The notes under the pieces are model-generated. The model saw nothing but the letters and a program-made list of their open reading frames with translations. It had not been told where the DNA came from and did not search any database. From assembly GCA_025618425.1 (NCBI GenBank), contig CM046848.1, positions 27,645,156-27,709,155 of the forward strand: DNA of 64,000 nucleotides, given 5' to 3'. The translations under genes and the position numbers were made by a program. This document shows, in pieces, positions 23,790 through 35,678 of this stretch. The stretch comes from Heliocidaris tuberculata (lineage: Eukaryota > Echinodermata > Echinoidea > Camarodonta > Echinometridae). Every line of letters starts with the position of its first letter. The first letter of the stretch is position 1.

Positions 23790-24720
23790 CAGGTTCACAC
23801 AATGGGAGCTAAACTTTAAGTGTCGCTTGTAGTTTCAAAACTTTAAGTTAACTTGTAGTTATCTTGTAGTTTCAGACCGTATGAATGGACTCGTAGTATT
23901 GAAACTTTAAGTTTACTTGTAGTTCTAGAACCATAAGCGAGCTCATGGTTAACGTCAAAACCACGAGTAGTGGGTGGTCCTCCATCGCAGTTTCAGACCA
24001 TGTGAACGGAATAAACTTTAAGTTTTGCAAGCTTTTAGTTAACGATGACCTCTCTGTTCATGTTAAACTTCCGGGTCATACCCTTTGCACAAATAATGAA
24101 CATAGGAACTGTATGTGTACAGGCCACCACACACCTTACGATCAGTCTGTGATCCGATTTCAGAAGAAAATGTAATATCATTTGGCAAATCATTTAAAAA
24201 CGAAAAATATTTTTGATTGAGGGTCTGAATAGTCGTCATACAGATAGCAAAATCGATAATACGGCCTTTGCCAAGTTTTCTAGTCGGTGAAATGGCCAAA
24301 TCGGCTCCGAGTCGTAATGACGTCACAAAAATCGTACAACTGCCTACGATTTGAAACCAATTTTGCCCTTATTCCCTGTAGAAAGCTGACAGCTCACCCA
24401 AACCCTATGTTTAGTATTCATATTACTTTTCAGAACCTGAATAGGGTAGATTTCATTTGTTAAAATGCCAATATTTAATGCCATAACGATTTATTTCACA
24501 AACGGATCGCAGACCGATCGTAAGGTGTGCGGTGGCCTTACTGTACACACAGTTGGCATCTACTTCTGTTGTTAACAAAGACGAAAGACGATTGCTCAGC
24601 TTGTTTCAGAACAATTAGCATCAGGCCCATGTGAACCCTCGTTGTGGTTAGTGTGTCGTTGTTTTATTGACTTAAAGTTTCGAAACCGCAAGTCCCGTAT
24701 GAGCTTTAATGTGCAGCCAC
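23790..24720. mobile_element. Repeat insertion in the tandem array
   Basis: It starts near GTTCACACAATGGGAGC and ends near the inverted-like ATGAGCTTTAATGTGCAGCC. Short words such as AACTTTAAGTT recur inside. Copies of one array unit (CACTCTATGAAGATATT) flank it. The exact ends are unclear, and it contains a second MITE. Confidence 0.45.
24121..24537. mobile_element. MITE with ~35-bp terminal inverted repeats
   Basis: The left end GGCCACCACACACCTTACGA is mirrored by the right end TCGTAAGGTGTGCGGTGGCC. The match continues inward (TCTGTGATCCG against CGGATCGCAGA). It is nested in the 23790-24720 repeat. Confidence 0.8.
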
Positions 24721-25433
24721 AAGCACCAGGAAAGTCCTTTAAACATTTTTGAATGAATTATAGATTGGTTTCCGCATCACATAGATTGTTAAAAGTTTAT
24801 TGTTGCTCCTCTCGCGTGACACTCTATGAAGATATTCTGTACATTGAGCCACCAGTACCATCAGTTCTGTGAAACAAGTATGTGGTGATGTCCTTAAACA
24901 TTCTTGAATATTGTTTTGAATTATTGATTGGGTTTCACGCCACATAAAACAGTTTAATGTTTTTCTTTTGATGTGTTCCCCTCACCCCTTTCTTTTTTCA
25001 ACCACAAGTAGAATTCACGCTGCATAAAAAAGATGCGGTGAAGTCCTTTTGAACTTCTTGGATATGTTCTTGAATTAATGATTGTTTTTCGCTTTCTCAT
25101 AAAACATTGAAAGTATGTTTTGACTCTTGCAATATATCCAGCTTACTCTTTGAAAGTTTAAGTATGTCTTATTCTGTTCAGTCACAAGTCCAATATATTG
25201 TGAAACAAATCCTTAAACGTTCTTGAATATTGTTTTGAATTATTGATTGTTTTTTCACATCATATAAACTATTTGAATTGTATGGTCTTATTCTTTTGAT
25301 ATATTCACCTCACACTGTGGAAATGTAGTATTCTGTTCAGACCACAAGCACCATTAATGCTGAATAAAAAGGATGTGATGAAGTCCTTTGAACATTCTTG
25401 AATATGAATTAATGTTTGGTTTCCACATCACAT

Positions 25434-26185
25434 ATGTGACCAGGCACCACAAAACCACCAAAAAAGTTGCACTGTGATTTTCAATTAGAGCTCAATAAAG
25501 GTGCTTTTAGTTGGCATGGTCAAATTTTGGTTTTAGATATTTCCTGAAAGAGCATACCTTTTTTCTGAGTAATTTACAAATTTGAAGGCACCAAACAATC
25601 TAAAAGTGGTATTTTGGACAGTTTTTAGTAGACCTATGTTTGTCTTCTCTGGATTTTTTTGGGGGGTATTAGTTTTCTTTTTTATGACCTGTATACTTGT
25701 TTCATTTTGATCTCCAATAACTTTAAGAAATAGTAAGTTCTTGTACTGATACTTGTCCACTATGATAAGCGGGATCTGCTCAATAAGTATGCCAAGTTTT
25801 AGGACAATCGGATAATCCCTTCATAGAAATTTCTCTTGAGTTCTAATCCTTCTTTTGTCAACTTTTGCACAATACCTCATGAGTCAGAGTGATTCAAGAG
25901 ACTGCAAATTTTAAAGCCTTATTTCTCAAAAGTAACATTCTGTTGGACTGGCCATTTTACTCTTTGTATAGTGGGTTAGGAACAGCCAATGCCATTGAGT
26001 TATATATCATTTTAAATCTGAGAATCTCCTCTTTCAGAATCAGACCTTAACTAAAAATTCATATCTGGCGACTTTTTGATGGTTTGTGGTTGCTGGGGCC
26101 TGTAACATAAAGATATACAATCAATCTTACAATCAATTGTAACTCTTCAGTACATGGTTTGCCATAGACTTCCTGGTCACATATA
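25434..26185. mobile_element. MITE with CAGGCACCACAAAACCACC-type ends
   Basis: The left end reads TGTGACCAGGCACCACAAAA and CCACCAAAAAAGTTGC. The right end is an imperfect inverse (GCGACTTTTTGATGGTTTGT, then GGTTGCTGGGGCC), with TGGTCACATAT beyond it. It interrupts the tandem array. Confidence 0.6.
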
Positions 26186-26388
26186 CTGTCAAAATTGTAT
26201 TCAGCTCACACAATGAAAATTTATCTATGTATTATTCTCTTCAGGTCACATGTTCCATAAGTTGTAATAAAAAAAAATGTATGGGGCAAAGTCCTGGAAA
26301 TATTTTTGAATAAGACCTTGAATTATAGATTGGTTTTCAGACCGCATAACTTCTATAATTGTTTCTTACGATTGCAATATCATCTGCT

Positions 26389-26462
26389 GAAAGCCAAAAA
26401 GGCATTGATTCTGTAAAAGTATATGGGTTAAAGTCCTTCTGGCTCTCAACATACAAGATATA
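26389..26462. repeat. Copy of the palindromic MITE (family of 13155)
   Basis: AGCCAAAAAGGCATTGATTC and, 30 bp on, AAAGTCCTTCTGGCTCTCAA form the two arms. Confidence 0.6.
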
Positions 26463-26686
26463 TAATACATACGTTGATTACGGTGTAGATAGTGTGCATG
26501 CCCTTGCCCAACCATAATTGAAGCATTTTGATAGGACCCTGGACGATCGATATTCATTGACACCTCGATCAATGGCATAATGTCCATTTCGGAATATCGG
26601 ATGTGACAAGCGTCTGTGGCATTTGCTTGTGCTTTTAAATTAGAATGTAGTCAGATAATGTAAATATAAATTGCTCCCTCTCTTCT

Positions 26687-26691
<5 letters not shown>

Positions 26692-26722
<31 letters not shown>
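26692..26722. repeat. (CT)n microsatellite
   Basis: A simple CT run of about 30 bp. Confidence 0.9.
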
Positions 26723-26728
<6 letters not shown>

Positions 26729-27059
26729 TTCTGAACCTCTCTGATTGTTTCTCTTTGTCTGCTTTCATTTCTATTGACTCTGTTTTCATTCTATTTCCTT
26801 TTTAATAAGTCTTCTGCTCTAAAACAGAGGGGCCTTACTTAAGGTTACATTTCCAAATTATATTAACACTTTACTACAGGAAGTGCATTTGCAGACTTTT
26901 GTATCTTTATCAATGTTTTGGCTCAGACCACCTGAGTTTAATACCCTTTTTACTCAATATCAACTAAAACATAGATATTAGCTTTCATTTGTTTAATAAA
27001 TATGTGTTTCAGAAAAGATGTTTGGTGCTACAGAATCGGAAAACGGCGTTGAAGAGAGA

Positions 27060-27295
27060 CATACTGAAGCTTTTCGTCTTGCACTCATCAGAGTATACCG
27101 CAAGAATGAACAGAAAGCCGAAATCGAACGATATAACCGGAAACTAAAGGAACAAAGCGCGCAAAATATTAAACGGATTTTGATCTTGATTTGCACGCTT
27201 TGTTCCTTTAGTTTCCGGTTCTATTGTTCGATTTCGGCTTTCTGTTCATTCTTGCGGTATACTCTGATGAGTGCAAGACGAAAAGCTTCAATATG
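27060..27295. repeat. Near-perfect hairpin, 104-bp arms
   Basis: The left arm 27060-27163 and right arm 27192-27295 are reverse complements with about 4 mismatches; the loop is 28 nt. A frame from 27018 runs through the left arm (FGATESENGVEERHTEAFRL and onward) with protein-like composition and GC-richer codons than the intron. I do not recognise the protein. A CAG acceptor-like site (TGTTTCAG) precedes it. Transcripts of the gene would fold into a long dsRNA stem here. Confidence 0.92.
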
Positions 27296-27899
27296 TTTCA
27301 GATAAACACAGTCGTGATTTTTGGATGAAGAAAATATCTACCATTAGATATCAATGTCTCCATGTCCTAAAAGTAGAAATATGGCAGCATATAGATGATG
27401 GGAATCATTATCAAAGAAACAAGATGTAACATAAGCTATTAAGTAGATTGTATGTAAAAAAGACATTTTTATAAGCACAGTAACTGTACTTATTAAGATA
27501 CAGATTTTGAGAAAATCTTGAAAAGGAGAAGTATTGTATGTTAATGTTTGGAGTTGTCTGGTCAGATCATACAGGATTATGAAATGTATCTTTTAAATGT
27601 TCAATTTCTCTGGAGATAGTTGCCCTACCTAGATATCTTAAGTCTTTAGGTACTCATCCCTAAAGCCTAAAAGCCATGGATTTGAATAACTTTGGGACTT
27701 GACTGGCACCAAATATACCCTGGATTTTGAATTTTTTCTTTCTTTTTCTTGGTTGCTGGAGAAGAGAAAAGGGAATTAGCAGCTCACGATTTTTGCAGCC
27801 AGGGTCGTGGAGCTGCATGGAAGCATACACTTAAATCCAAGGACACATAGGGCTTTATTACATGGTCAATATTGAGAGAAACCCATGGTCATACACATG

Positions 27900-28037
27900 A
27901 GTGTAATACTCCAAATTTGAAGAGCGTCATGTGAGAGATGGAGAGAAAGGGACCGAACATGAGGGTGGAAAGGGAAGGTGAGAGGCACAGCCAGAACACA
28001 CAAACATACAAACATTGAATATATGAAAAAAGAATGG

Positions 28038-28073
<36 letters not shown>

Positions 28074-28540
28074 GAGAAAAATAGAGAGAAATGCAGAAGA
28101 GAGAAAAAAGAGAGGAGAGAGAGAGGAGGAGGAGGAGGAGAGCAGAGAAATAGAGAGAGGGAGAGAGTGAGAGAAAGAGAGAGAAAAGGAAGAAAATAAA
28201 AAGAAATAGAAAAAAGAGGAGGGAGAGAGAGGAGGAGGAGGAGGAGGAAGTAAGAGAGAGGAGGACCAGGGGGAGAAATAGAGAGAAAGAGGCAGAGAAA
28301 GGAAGGGAATAAGGCATGACAGACAGACAAAAACAAAAAGTCATACAGACAAAGGAGACGGATGAGACAAGGAAGAAGAAGAAAGGAGACGAGAGAAAAA
28401 TTGAGAGGGTGAAAGAATGAGAGATAAGAAAGATGGCAGAGAAAACAAGTGGAAGAGGATAGGAATAAAGATATAGATATAGAAATTAAAAAGGGACACA
28501 GGGAAATAAAGAGAGAGACAGACAGACAGACAGAGGCAGG
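27900..28540. repeat. GA-rich purine tract
   Basis: About 600 bp of imperfect GA/GGA repeats including (GA)n near 28038-28068. Long minus-strand Ser/Leu-rich frames here are artefacts. Confidence 0.85.
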
Positions 28541-28844
28541 AGGATGGCTGTTTATAGATTTTTGAACATTGAGCACCTGTCTATCTTGTAGTGTTGCATT
28601 TGATAGTTCACTTCATCTTAAGTGCATGTACATAACATTTATAGTTCAGTTTCTATTTCAGATCATCTACATGTATGCCATGATCCTTAACAACTTCTGT
28701 GCCGTTGGCAACAAATCATGCCCAAGACTTGAACAATGTGTTTAAACTAGAAATGTCAATGTGTTTATTCCTGTGAAACAGAATCACATACATGTACCTT
28801 CTTTGCGAAGTTTAGTCCCTTTGAATATGTTTTCTACCCTACTT

Positions 28845-29030
28845 AAAGATAAAGTTGGGTTCTTCACGTCAGCTATTTCTTGTCATGTTTCGAATGTGAG
28901 GGCATTTGAAGAGCAATCCTTTTCAGGGGACATTTCTACTATAATGTTCTTTCAAGCTGACATAAAAGGAATTTGAAAGCTCACAAATTATTTTTCACCT
29001 TTCCCAAAACTCAAGCTTCTCTTTAAAGCT
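28845..29030 (+). mobile_element. Dispersed repeat (family of 47003), partial copy
   Basis: It shares TAAAGATAAAGTTGGGTTCT, ATTTGAAGAGCAATCCTTTT and CAGGGGACAT(T/A)TCTACTAT with 47003-47400, and ends in the inverse of its start. Confidence 0.72.
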
Positions 29031-29676
29031 CATGTACAGTATTGGTAGCAAAAAGGAAATTGGAAAGAAACATGTTAAATATAGTCTCATGTTGTTCTCC
29101 TTGTATCAGAAGATGTCTGTAGGAGATCATTTGGTATTCCATCTATGATTTCTGGTGAATTTCAGTGTAAATATCTGTAAGGAATGCTTGATCACTGCCA
29201 TTATGCTAGGACCCTTCCACCCCGACGGCTCCCCGCACAGCAGTCTTGGGGGCTTCGCGTAGAGACAGCGTGTGTGCACTGTATGTAGCTACTCATCATT
29301 GGTTTTACACGTGTGTGTACAGTGTACAGCACATGCTGCCTTTTGTTGGGATTTTACGTGCCTGTCCGGCATATAAATTAGTTTTTGCCTCTTATTTGTT
29401 TAATATTAATGTTTAGGAGGCGAAATCTTCACAGTGTCTTAGTATTGCTGGTATCTTGCTATTTATCAACAAAAATTGAAGAAATCCGACGAACAGTTTT
29501 TGAGGGCTTACCAAAACTTTACATGACCTTTAATAACAAAACAAGCATTTAAAAAAAAAAAATATCATGGTTGAGAATTCATTTATGACAGTGGTTCAAA
29601 AACTTGGAGACACAGTTCAAAGGTTCAATCAACCATTTTCCACCATTTCTATTCTTCTCTTTTCTCTGGTCCATAG

Positions 29677-29740
29677 GGGACAGTGGCTTTTACATCAACA
29701 GGGGACAGACTGGCCTGGACACAGATTGAACAAATGATCG
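29677..29740 (+). CDS. GABBR1: GABBR1 exon 4 of 14 in window: end of ligand-binding domain
   Basis: This short exon is 64 nt (21 codons plus one base). It encodes GTVAFTSTGDRLAWTQIEQMI and joins exon 3 to read FEGLS-GTVAF, matching vertebrate [24 protein letters not shown]. The acceptor is CTGGTCCATAG and the donor ATCG|GTAAGT. Because it is short, it is identified by its homology and by phase agreement on both sides. Confidence 0.9.
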
Positions 29741-30559
29741 GTAAGTTAGTTGATTCAAGCATGCAACCAGGGCATTCTGCAAGCTGAGAGATGCTCAGCT
29801 TAGGGCACTGATAGCTCATGTCCAGTAGATGTGTGAGTTCAGAATTCTATTGATAAGGAGACTTATAATACTCCTTTCATAAACTCCCAAGTGCGCATGA
29901 TAGGAACAATATATGAGCATTATAGGACCGTATGAATGTATCTGCATCAAAATAATGCGCATTATTTTAGGGCTGCTGTTATACCATAATACCAGCATTT
30001 TACGCCAAATGCTAGATTTATGCAGGGAAATGTAACTATTTTTCCCTGGTTTATGAATGCGATAATGTAGACCATGCATTATCCCTCTCGTGTATCAGTC
30101 AAAGGTCATTTGATTTCCCACACCAGCATGGAAGTTTTCCCCTTAAATTCACAGATCTTTCATGATGTGGGTTTTCAGAATGGGTGCTTATAAAATAATG
30201 CTCTTATCAAGCGGCTTTTGATACTTTATGAATACATGTTTTTGAATGATAGATATCATTTCTAAATCAGAGATACTTAAATGCATGCTTCCTGTGCACT
30301 GATATACAAATATACAAACCTCGAACTCTGTGAAGCTAAAAGGCATCGATGAAAACGGTTATGTTTATACTCTTCCAAGATCAATATAAGGGAAATTCCC
30401 CTTCCAAACTGTGTTGTTTATGCTTGTCTCGCTCACTGTCTTTGAGTCAATAGTTCGTTTTTTTGAGCAATCAATGAAGTTGAGTGAAATAAGATTTTTC
30501 CCCCCTCTGAGGTGAATTATTTTAAGGTCTTCATTAGCAATACCATTTAAGGCTTAATG

Positions 30560-30636
30560 TCTGCTGAGAGCCAGAAGGGCATTAATGCATATAACATAGA
30601 GTTAACAGCCTTATAGCTCTCCTGTAGATGATGCAT
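30560..30636. repeat. Copy of the palindromic MITE (family of 13155)
   Basis: CTGAGAGCCAGAAGGGCATT and AGAGTTAACAGCCTTATAGC are the two arms. Confidence 0.65.
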
Positions 30637-30729
30637 TATAAACCAGGCAAAGCAGTTTGTTATTGGCCACACTATTCATTCATAGATAAAAAGTCTACCT
30701 GCATTGAAGAATTGAAAAAACAGTCCCTC

Positions 30730-30945
30730 TACTTTCTGTAAAACTAGAAATTTTTGTGTGCATGAAACTTTCGCGAATTTTGCGAGTGGTCAAGATTCGC
30801 AAAACTTTCATGCCGCAAAATAATCAAACCATAATTGGAACAATATTAAATTATCGCAATTCGTGAAAGTCTTTTGCAGCAAAATTGGCCGTCATTAACG
30901 ATTCACGAATGTTTTATGTCGTGAAAGTTTATGGTTTTACAGTAA
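30730..30945. mobile_element. MITE with CTGTAAAAC ends
   Basis: CTGTAAAACTAGAAATTTTT at the left and GAAAGTTTATGGTTTTACAG at the right are inverted. The interior repeats TTCGCGAATTTTGCGA and CGTGAAAG words in both orientations. Confidence 0.65.
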
Positions 30946-32027
30946 GTTGTGAACTGTTGATCATTCTTGGAAAATATAGAAAAAGATCAAAAGAGGCTTT
31001 AGTATTAAAATTGGGACATGGGAGTAAACTTGGCAATGCTATCTCTACGGGAAACCTTTATGACATTGGGATTGACAGTGGAGTTTGACCATGCGAGGAC
31101 AATTTTATCCACTTCTTCCATTTAGGCATTATCTTGTCTAAAATCATGTCATTAATATGCATTCTTGTCTGTTTTCATTCAGAAATAAAGTGAAAATAAA
31201 GTTTGCCGTCCTTTTGGACCTCTCAAGATTAAGCAAAATGATCAATTTGACTGACAGGATTTTTCAAAAAGTCATTTTCTGCACTCGGCAGCTATAGTTA
31301 TGTCATACAAGGTATACATATCAGAGGAAATTGTATTTATCCCCTTTTGTTAAACTCACTTAGGCCTGAGGCATGTCCTGTTGCTTGAATCCATATTTCC
31401 CCATTCCTTGTCAGTTCTACTTTGCACTGGTATTTTCATGAAATACCGGTAACCTTTTGAAGAAATAATGATGCAACTGGGCTTTTAGAAGGCCGCCTGT
31501 TCTTACCTGTTTCTGTGAAGGTTACATCCATATTGTGAATGAAAGAAGTTGATCTTTTAAAAGCAGTTGCAAATTTTTGAGCTGACGGACAGTATGATCT
31601 GTTTTCATTTATTCATCAAACACGCAACTTTGTTTACATAGAAAAGAAATATGAAAGATATGAAATATTTATGACAGTTTCGTTCTCATTCAAGATGCAT
31701 TTCCAAAAATAGTGAGTTTATCTTAGGCTTAGTATTACAAAAGTTAAAAATTCACTATCATTGTTGACAATTTTTAAATGACATTATTATTTTTATCAGT
31801 CAGCTAGATTCACTTCTTTATTCTGATCAGAAGTATATAGACATGACCATCATGAAATATCAAAAAATGGGTTTATAATCAGGCCTTTTAGCAACTTTGA
31901 GCAGACAATTTTAGACTTTTTAATGATTAAATCTGTGCTGTTAAACATTAATTATCCATAATTTTAGTGGAAAAGATGTGTGATATAAAAAATCCAAGGA
32001 TGATGCACTATTTGCAATAAAAGAAAA

Positions 32028-32130
32028 AAATAGGAATGAATAATGGTCATCTAGAGAGTGATGATCAGGTTTAAGAGTGATGGCTATCGGTCAGTTTGTG
32101 CTAACAATTCACTCTAGAACCATTTGAGGA
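32028..32130. repeat. ~100-bp dispersed repeat, copy 1
   Basis: ATAATGGTCATCTAGAGAGT and GATGGCTATCGGTCAGTTTG match 34020-34125 with few differences. Ends CTAGAGAGTGA and TCACTCTAGA are imperfect inverses, suggesting a small MITE. Confidence 0.75.
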
Positions 32131-32403
32131 TGAAACTTTATGAAAGTTAGCCTTGATATTGCATAAAAAACAGTAATCAGGTCACTGTCCTGATTTAAAA
32201 AGCTATTACACAGCATAGTAATGAAAGGTTTACCCTAGTACCAAAGGAAATATAACAAATATTTCCTGGAATCAGCTAATGAAACCCATCCTTTATGGCT
32301 GAATTAGATGATCCTTTTGTTGATAATTAGAATGAGTTATTCTCAGAGCTCATTATTTTCACATGCTTTGTTCTTTTAGTTTTCATTTGTATTGTTAGAT
32401 TTC

Positions 32404-32524
32404 TGGGCCGTTTCATAAAACTTCTTATCAATAACAACTGCCCCAATTTCTATGACAACTTTGCTCTCAGCCAATCAGATTCAAGGATTTCAGTAGCTTA
32501 TAACAAGTTTTATGAAATGGGCCC
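32404..32524. mobile_element. ~120-bp MITE
   Basis: GGGCCGTTTCATAAAACTT and AAGTTTTATGAAATGGGCCC are inverted ends. Confidence 0.78.
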
Positions 32525-33034
32525 CAGTTTTCTGTTCATTCTTGTGCAAGCTTCAGTATGTCCCTTTTCAATGCCATTTTCAGAATGAGTTTAACAAATT
32601 TGTCAGTTTACTCCATTTGAGTGGAAATAGTTATTGTTCGATTTTATTTAATTGTACGCTGGTATTCCACTAAAATACAAAAATTATTTTTATTTTAGAC
32701 AGAAGGTGATAAATCTTTAGATATTTTTTAAACAAAAAGATGCTAAGATATTTTAAGTATAGTACATGATTTGTAGTGCGCTCCAATTTATTTAATTCTT
32801 TTTGCTGAAATAAGTTAATGCCTTTTTAGTCGTCAGTAGCCAATTATCAATGTCTTTATTTTTATCGCTTGTGTGAAAGGTCTTATGTAAGTTGATAAAA
32901 CAATGGTCATTTTTATTTTCATTATTACCTCAGAAACTGAAGTAGTTAGCAACTTAGTGCTTTATTGATGACAGCGAAATCAGTCATGTAATTTATATTA
33001 TGCGTTCTGTATATATATATTTTTTTTTTTACAG

Positions 33035-33112
33035 ATGGACAGTACAGAAAGATTGGTTACTATGACTATGCTAATGACAACCTGACATGGCTGAATACAA
33101 GTGTTTGGCCAG
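33035..33112 (+). CDS. GABBR1: GABBR1 exon 5 of 14 in window: end of ligand-binding domain
   Basis: This exon is 78 nt. The split codon G|AT gives D, followed by GQYRKIGYYDYANDNLTW and LNTSVWP, and one base is left over. Vertebrate GABBR1 has GGSYKKIGYYDSTKDDLSW at this position. NLT and NTS are possible N-glycosylation sites. The acceptor follows an (AT)n then T10 run ending in ACAG; the donor is CCAG|GTAAGC. Related copies of a ~100-bp dispersed repeat lie on either side, at 32028 and 34020. Confidence 0.92.
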
Positions 33113-33134
33113 GTAAGCAAGTTTTATCTTTATA

Positions 33135-33157
33135 TCTTTTATACATCTCCTCTCTCT

Positions 33158-33189
<32 letters not shown>

Positions 33190-33471
33190 CTCTCTCTTTT
33201 TATCTCTGTTTCAAACTAATTCACTCTATTTCTTTCTCTAGTCATCTCTTCCTTTCCCTCTGTCTTTCCGTTTCTTTCCATTTCTCCCTCCTTTTTCTCT
33301 TGATCTCTTACCAAGTCTCTCTCAAACTTTTTCCCTCTCTCCCCATCTCTCATTGTCTTTCTCCATCCATCTCTTTCTATCTTCCCCCTCTCTCTCTCTC
33401 TCATATGTTGTGGGTATCTCTCCTTTTGTTCATTCTTTTTGTTTATATCTCTCTCTTTCCATTTCCCTCTT

Positions 33472-33502
<31 letters not shown>

Positions 33503-33656
33503 TTCTCTCATTAGATTTTCCTTCATTTCCTTTCCATCAATGTTTCTATCCTTTGCTATCTCTATCATTCCATTCATATTTATCTCACCCACAATTCTTC
33601 CCCTTCACCATTTTCTCCAGTCCTGTACTCTCTGACCCCCCCCCCCCCCCCCCCCT
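33135..33656. repeat. CT, TA and poly-C simple repeats
   Basis: CT-rich sequence follows the exon 5 donor, with (TA)n at about 33472-33499 and poly-C at about 33636-33656. Confidence 0.88.
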
Positions 33657-34019
33657 TCTCTCTTGCTTAAAAGTTTCCCATCCGCCCATACCCTGTGCCG
33701 GGCTTGGGTCATCGTTCCGGCGAGTATCGTGAAAACTTCACTATGAGCTGGCACTATAATCACTGTTCCCACTTTGCATCAGCCGTAAGTGGAGCACATA
33801 AAATCCGCGGCTCTGAGCGCTGATTAAATTAAGCGCTGGAGCTTGACGTATTTAGATAGAGTATCGGAATGGTTTCATGCCTGATTATAGCTGTTATGAT
33901 GAGGTGGAATCTCTCTAGGTACACTGTGTTCTTTTCTCAATCTTAACCCATCGAATGCCAGGCTTCATTTCCAATTCAAGATAGAATGTAGTAGATCATT
34001 GTATGCCTAGAAGAAGGGC

Positions 34020-34125
34020 GCAAAAATAGGAATGAATGATGGTCATCTAGAGAGTGATTATCAGGTTTAAGAGTGATGGCTATCGGTCAGTTTGCGCTAA
34101 TAATTCACTCTAGAACCATTTGAGG
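34020..34125. repeat. ~100-bp dispersed repeat, copy 2
   Basis: Nearly identical to 32028-32130 (AATAGGAATGAATGATGGTC at the start, CTAGAACCATTTGAGG at the end). Confidence 0.75.
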
Positions 34126-34775
34126 CACATACAACTTTTCGATTAGAAAAAAAAAGAATTGCAAATTTTTTATTGGCCTTTGACTAGAGCTGAGTAGCAC
34201 TTTTCAGTCCATATATTGTCCAAATTATTAACAGTGATATCATTACTTTTGCAATCAGAACTAAAAAGTTAACTTTTTTTAATGATTAATAACTAAATAA
34301 TGACGATGATGAAGATGGTGAGGAGGATGAGGATGTTGCTTAGGATGGATGATGGTGGAAACTGGGTCATGCATCTGTGTTAATTTAGGTGACCTTGTTG
34401 TGATGCTGAAAGGACAGCCTGATATAACAGGCAAGCAGCTTCAGATGCCACAATGTTACGATAGGGGTAATTGAGATTTCACACTTTCTAAGATCCATCA
34501 CCCCAAGTGCTGTCAAGCCTCAATTTCAAAGAATTAAAAAGTCTTTTAGTAATCAAGCAGTATTTTTTCTTCTTCTGCTTTTCTGAAATCGGAGTGGACC
34601 TCAGCCTTTCCTTTTTGCTTTGTAGATTATTGTTTATCTTTAGATTTATCTCCAACCAATTTGTGTATTATAGAGTGTCACATAGTTCTGTAATATTCCA
34701 TAACAAAATTCACAATCCTGTTTGAAGTTAAGAAGTGGAGAAACTTTTCTTCCAGCCCTCACTAATATACCAAAC

Positions 34776-34985
34776 TATATTGATGAAGGCTCTTGAATCT
34801 CGTATGAGAGGGTCGTGGGTTCAATCCTCGCTGGGTGCTTACTTCCTTGGACAAGATGTTTTACCCACATTTGTCCCTCTCCACCCAGGTGTAAATGGGT
34901 ACCTGGCAATTGCTGGGGTAATAGTTAATTGCAGGGCCCTCAGGAGGAACAGCACTGATGCTGACAAGGCTTCCCTGGGTAAACA
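34776..34985 (+). mobile_element. tRNA-derived SINE
   Basis: ATGAAGGCTCTTGAATCTCG, TATGAGAGGGTCGTGGGTTC and AATCC form a tRNA-like region with B box. The body includes CCACCCAGGTGTAAATGGGT. The same head starts at 63957 at the right edge of the window. Confidence 0.78.
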
Positions 34986-35678
34986 AAATTATTTTTGAAA
35001 AAAAAAAAAAAATAAAAGATAAAGTATTCAAATTTAGGTCAACTTTGGGATGTGAACCACATACAGCACTGTAAGGAGTTCTATCCTTTTTTTTTTTCAA
35101 GAGAAATAAAAAAGTGTGGTCTTTATAGACAGGTGGCCACTGAGGTGAGTTTAGCTAAATTTCCATTGACTTTTAGAGTTTCAGTTGGCCTGATCATACT
35201 ACTTGCAAATGAACAATGATTTTCAAATGTGATATTTTAAAAAGTATAAATAGCATTTTTGTTATTGATGGAAAGGGAAATTAATCTCCCCGATCCAGTT
35301 TTCATGTATAAAACTGGCAAAGAATCAATGTGAATACCCTTTTGCTACAAATTCATGATTGGAATTCTCCTGTGATTTGTAAAGTCTGAAATTTCAATTT
35401 CATTTTCAATAAAGAATAACTTGTCATGTAATTGCAGAAATTTGCTCTTATTATTTTGTGTTTTCTGATTTCTGATGAAATCAATTTCAGCATTATGTTC
35501 TTCTTCTTCTAAATTCTTTTCCCCTGGATGGTTTTGTTGTAATTTATAGAATTTCAGAATTAAACTTGTGTGTATGGATTTTTTGTTTAACTTATAACAT
35601 ATTTGTGCAATAAAACAAATATTCATCAAGCTTTAGAATCAGTGGTGTAGCTATTAGGGGAGGGGGGGGGTGCATGTT

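Larger units (their letters stand above)
22980..26380. repeat. Degenerate ~155-190-bp tandem array
   Basis: The word (A/G)TCCTT(G)AAACATTCTTGAAT recurs at about 23003, 23180, 23367, 23555, 23684, 24735, 24890, 25043, 25209, 25385 and 26292. Each is followed by a TTGAATTATTGATTGGTTTC-like stretch, and several by TTCAGTCACAAGT-like sequence. Unit spacing is mostly 155-190 bp. Two MITE insertions interrupt it (23790-24720 and 25434-26185). Confidence 0.75.
21504..29676 (+). other. GABBR1 intron 3
   Basis: This 8.2-kb intron is the most repeat-dense: MITE and poly-C (21708-21930), SINE-like block (21970-22140), (GAT)n, a degenerate ~180-bp tandem array (about 22980-26380) with two inserted MITEs, a strong hairpin (27060-27295) and a GA-rich block (27900-28540). 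No credible coding exon is visible; 29030-29676 shows nothing. Confidence 0.85.
29741..33034 (+). other. GABBR1 intron 4
   Basis: This 3.3-kb intron contains small MITEs at 30730 and 32404, a palindromic repeat near 30560 and a ~100-bp repeat at 32028. Elsewhere I see nothing distinctive. Confidence 0.85.

Noticed and set aside
27018..27160. Possible ionotropic-receptor-like coding fragment in the hairpin arm
   Set aside because: The resemblance to AFRLA-type segments is too weak to name a family; it is reported only as an unidentified coding-like arm.
27866..28576. 236-codon minus-strand frame
   Set aside because: It is a GA-rich simple-sequence artefact.
29210..29300. GC-rich patch with possible RNA gene
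   Set aside because: No tRNA-like cloverleaf or other RNA structure could be built by eye.
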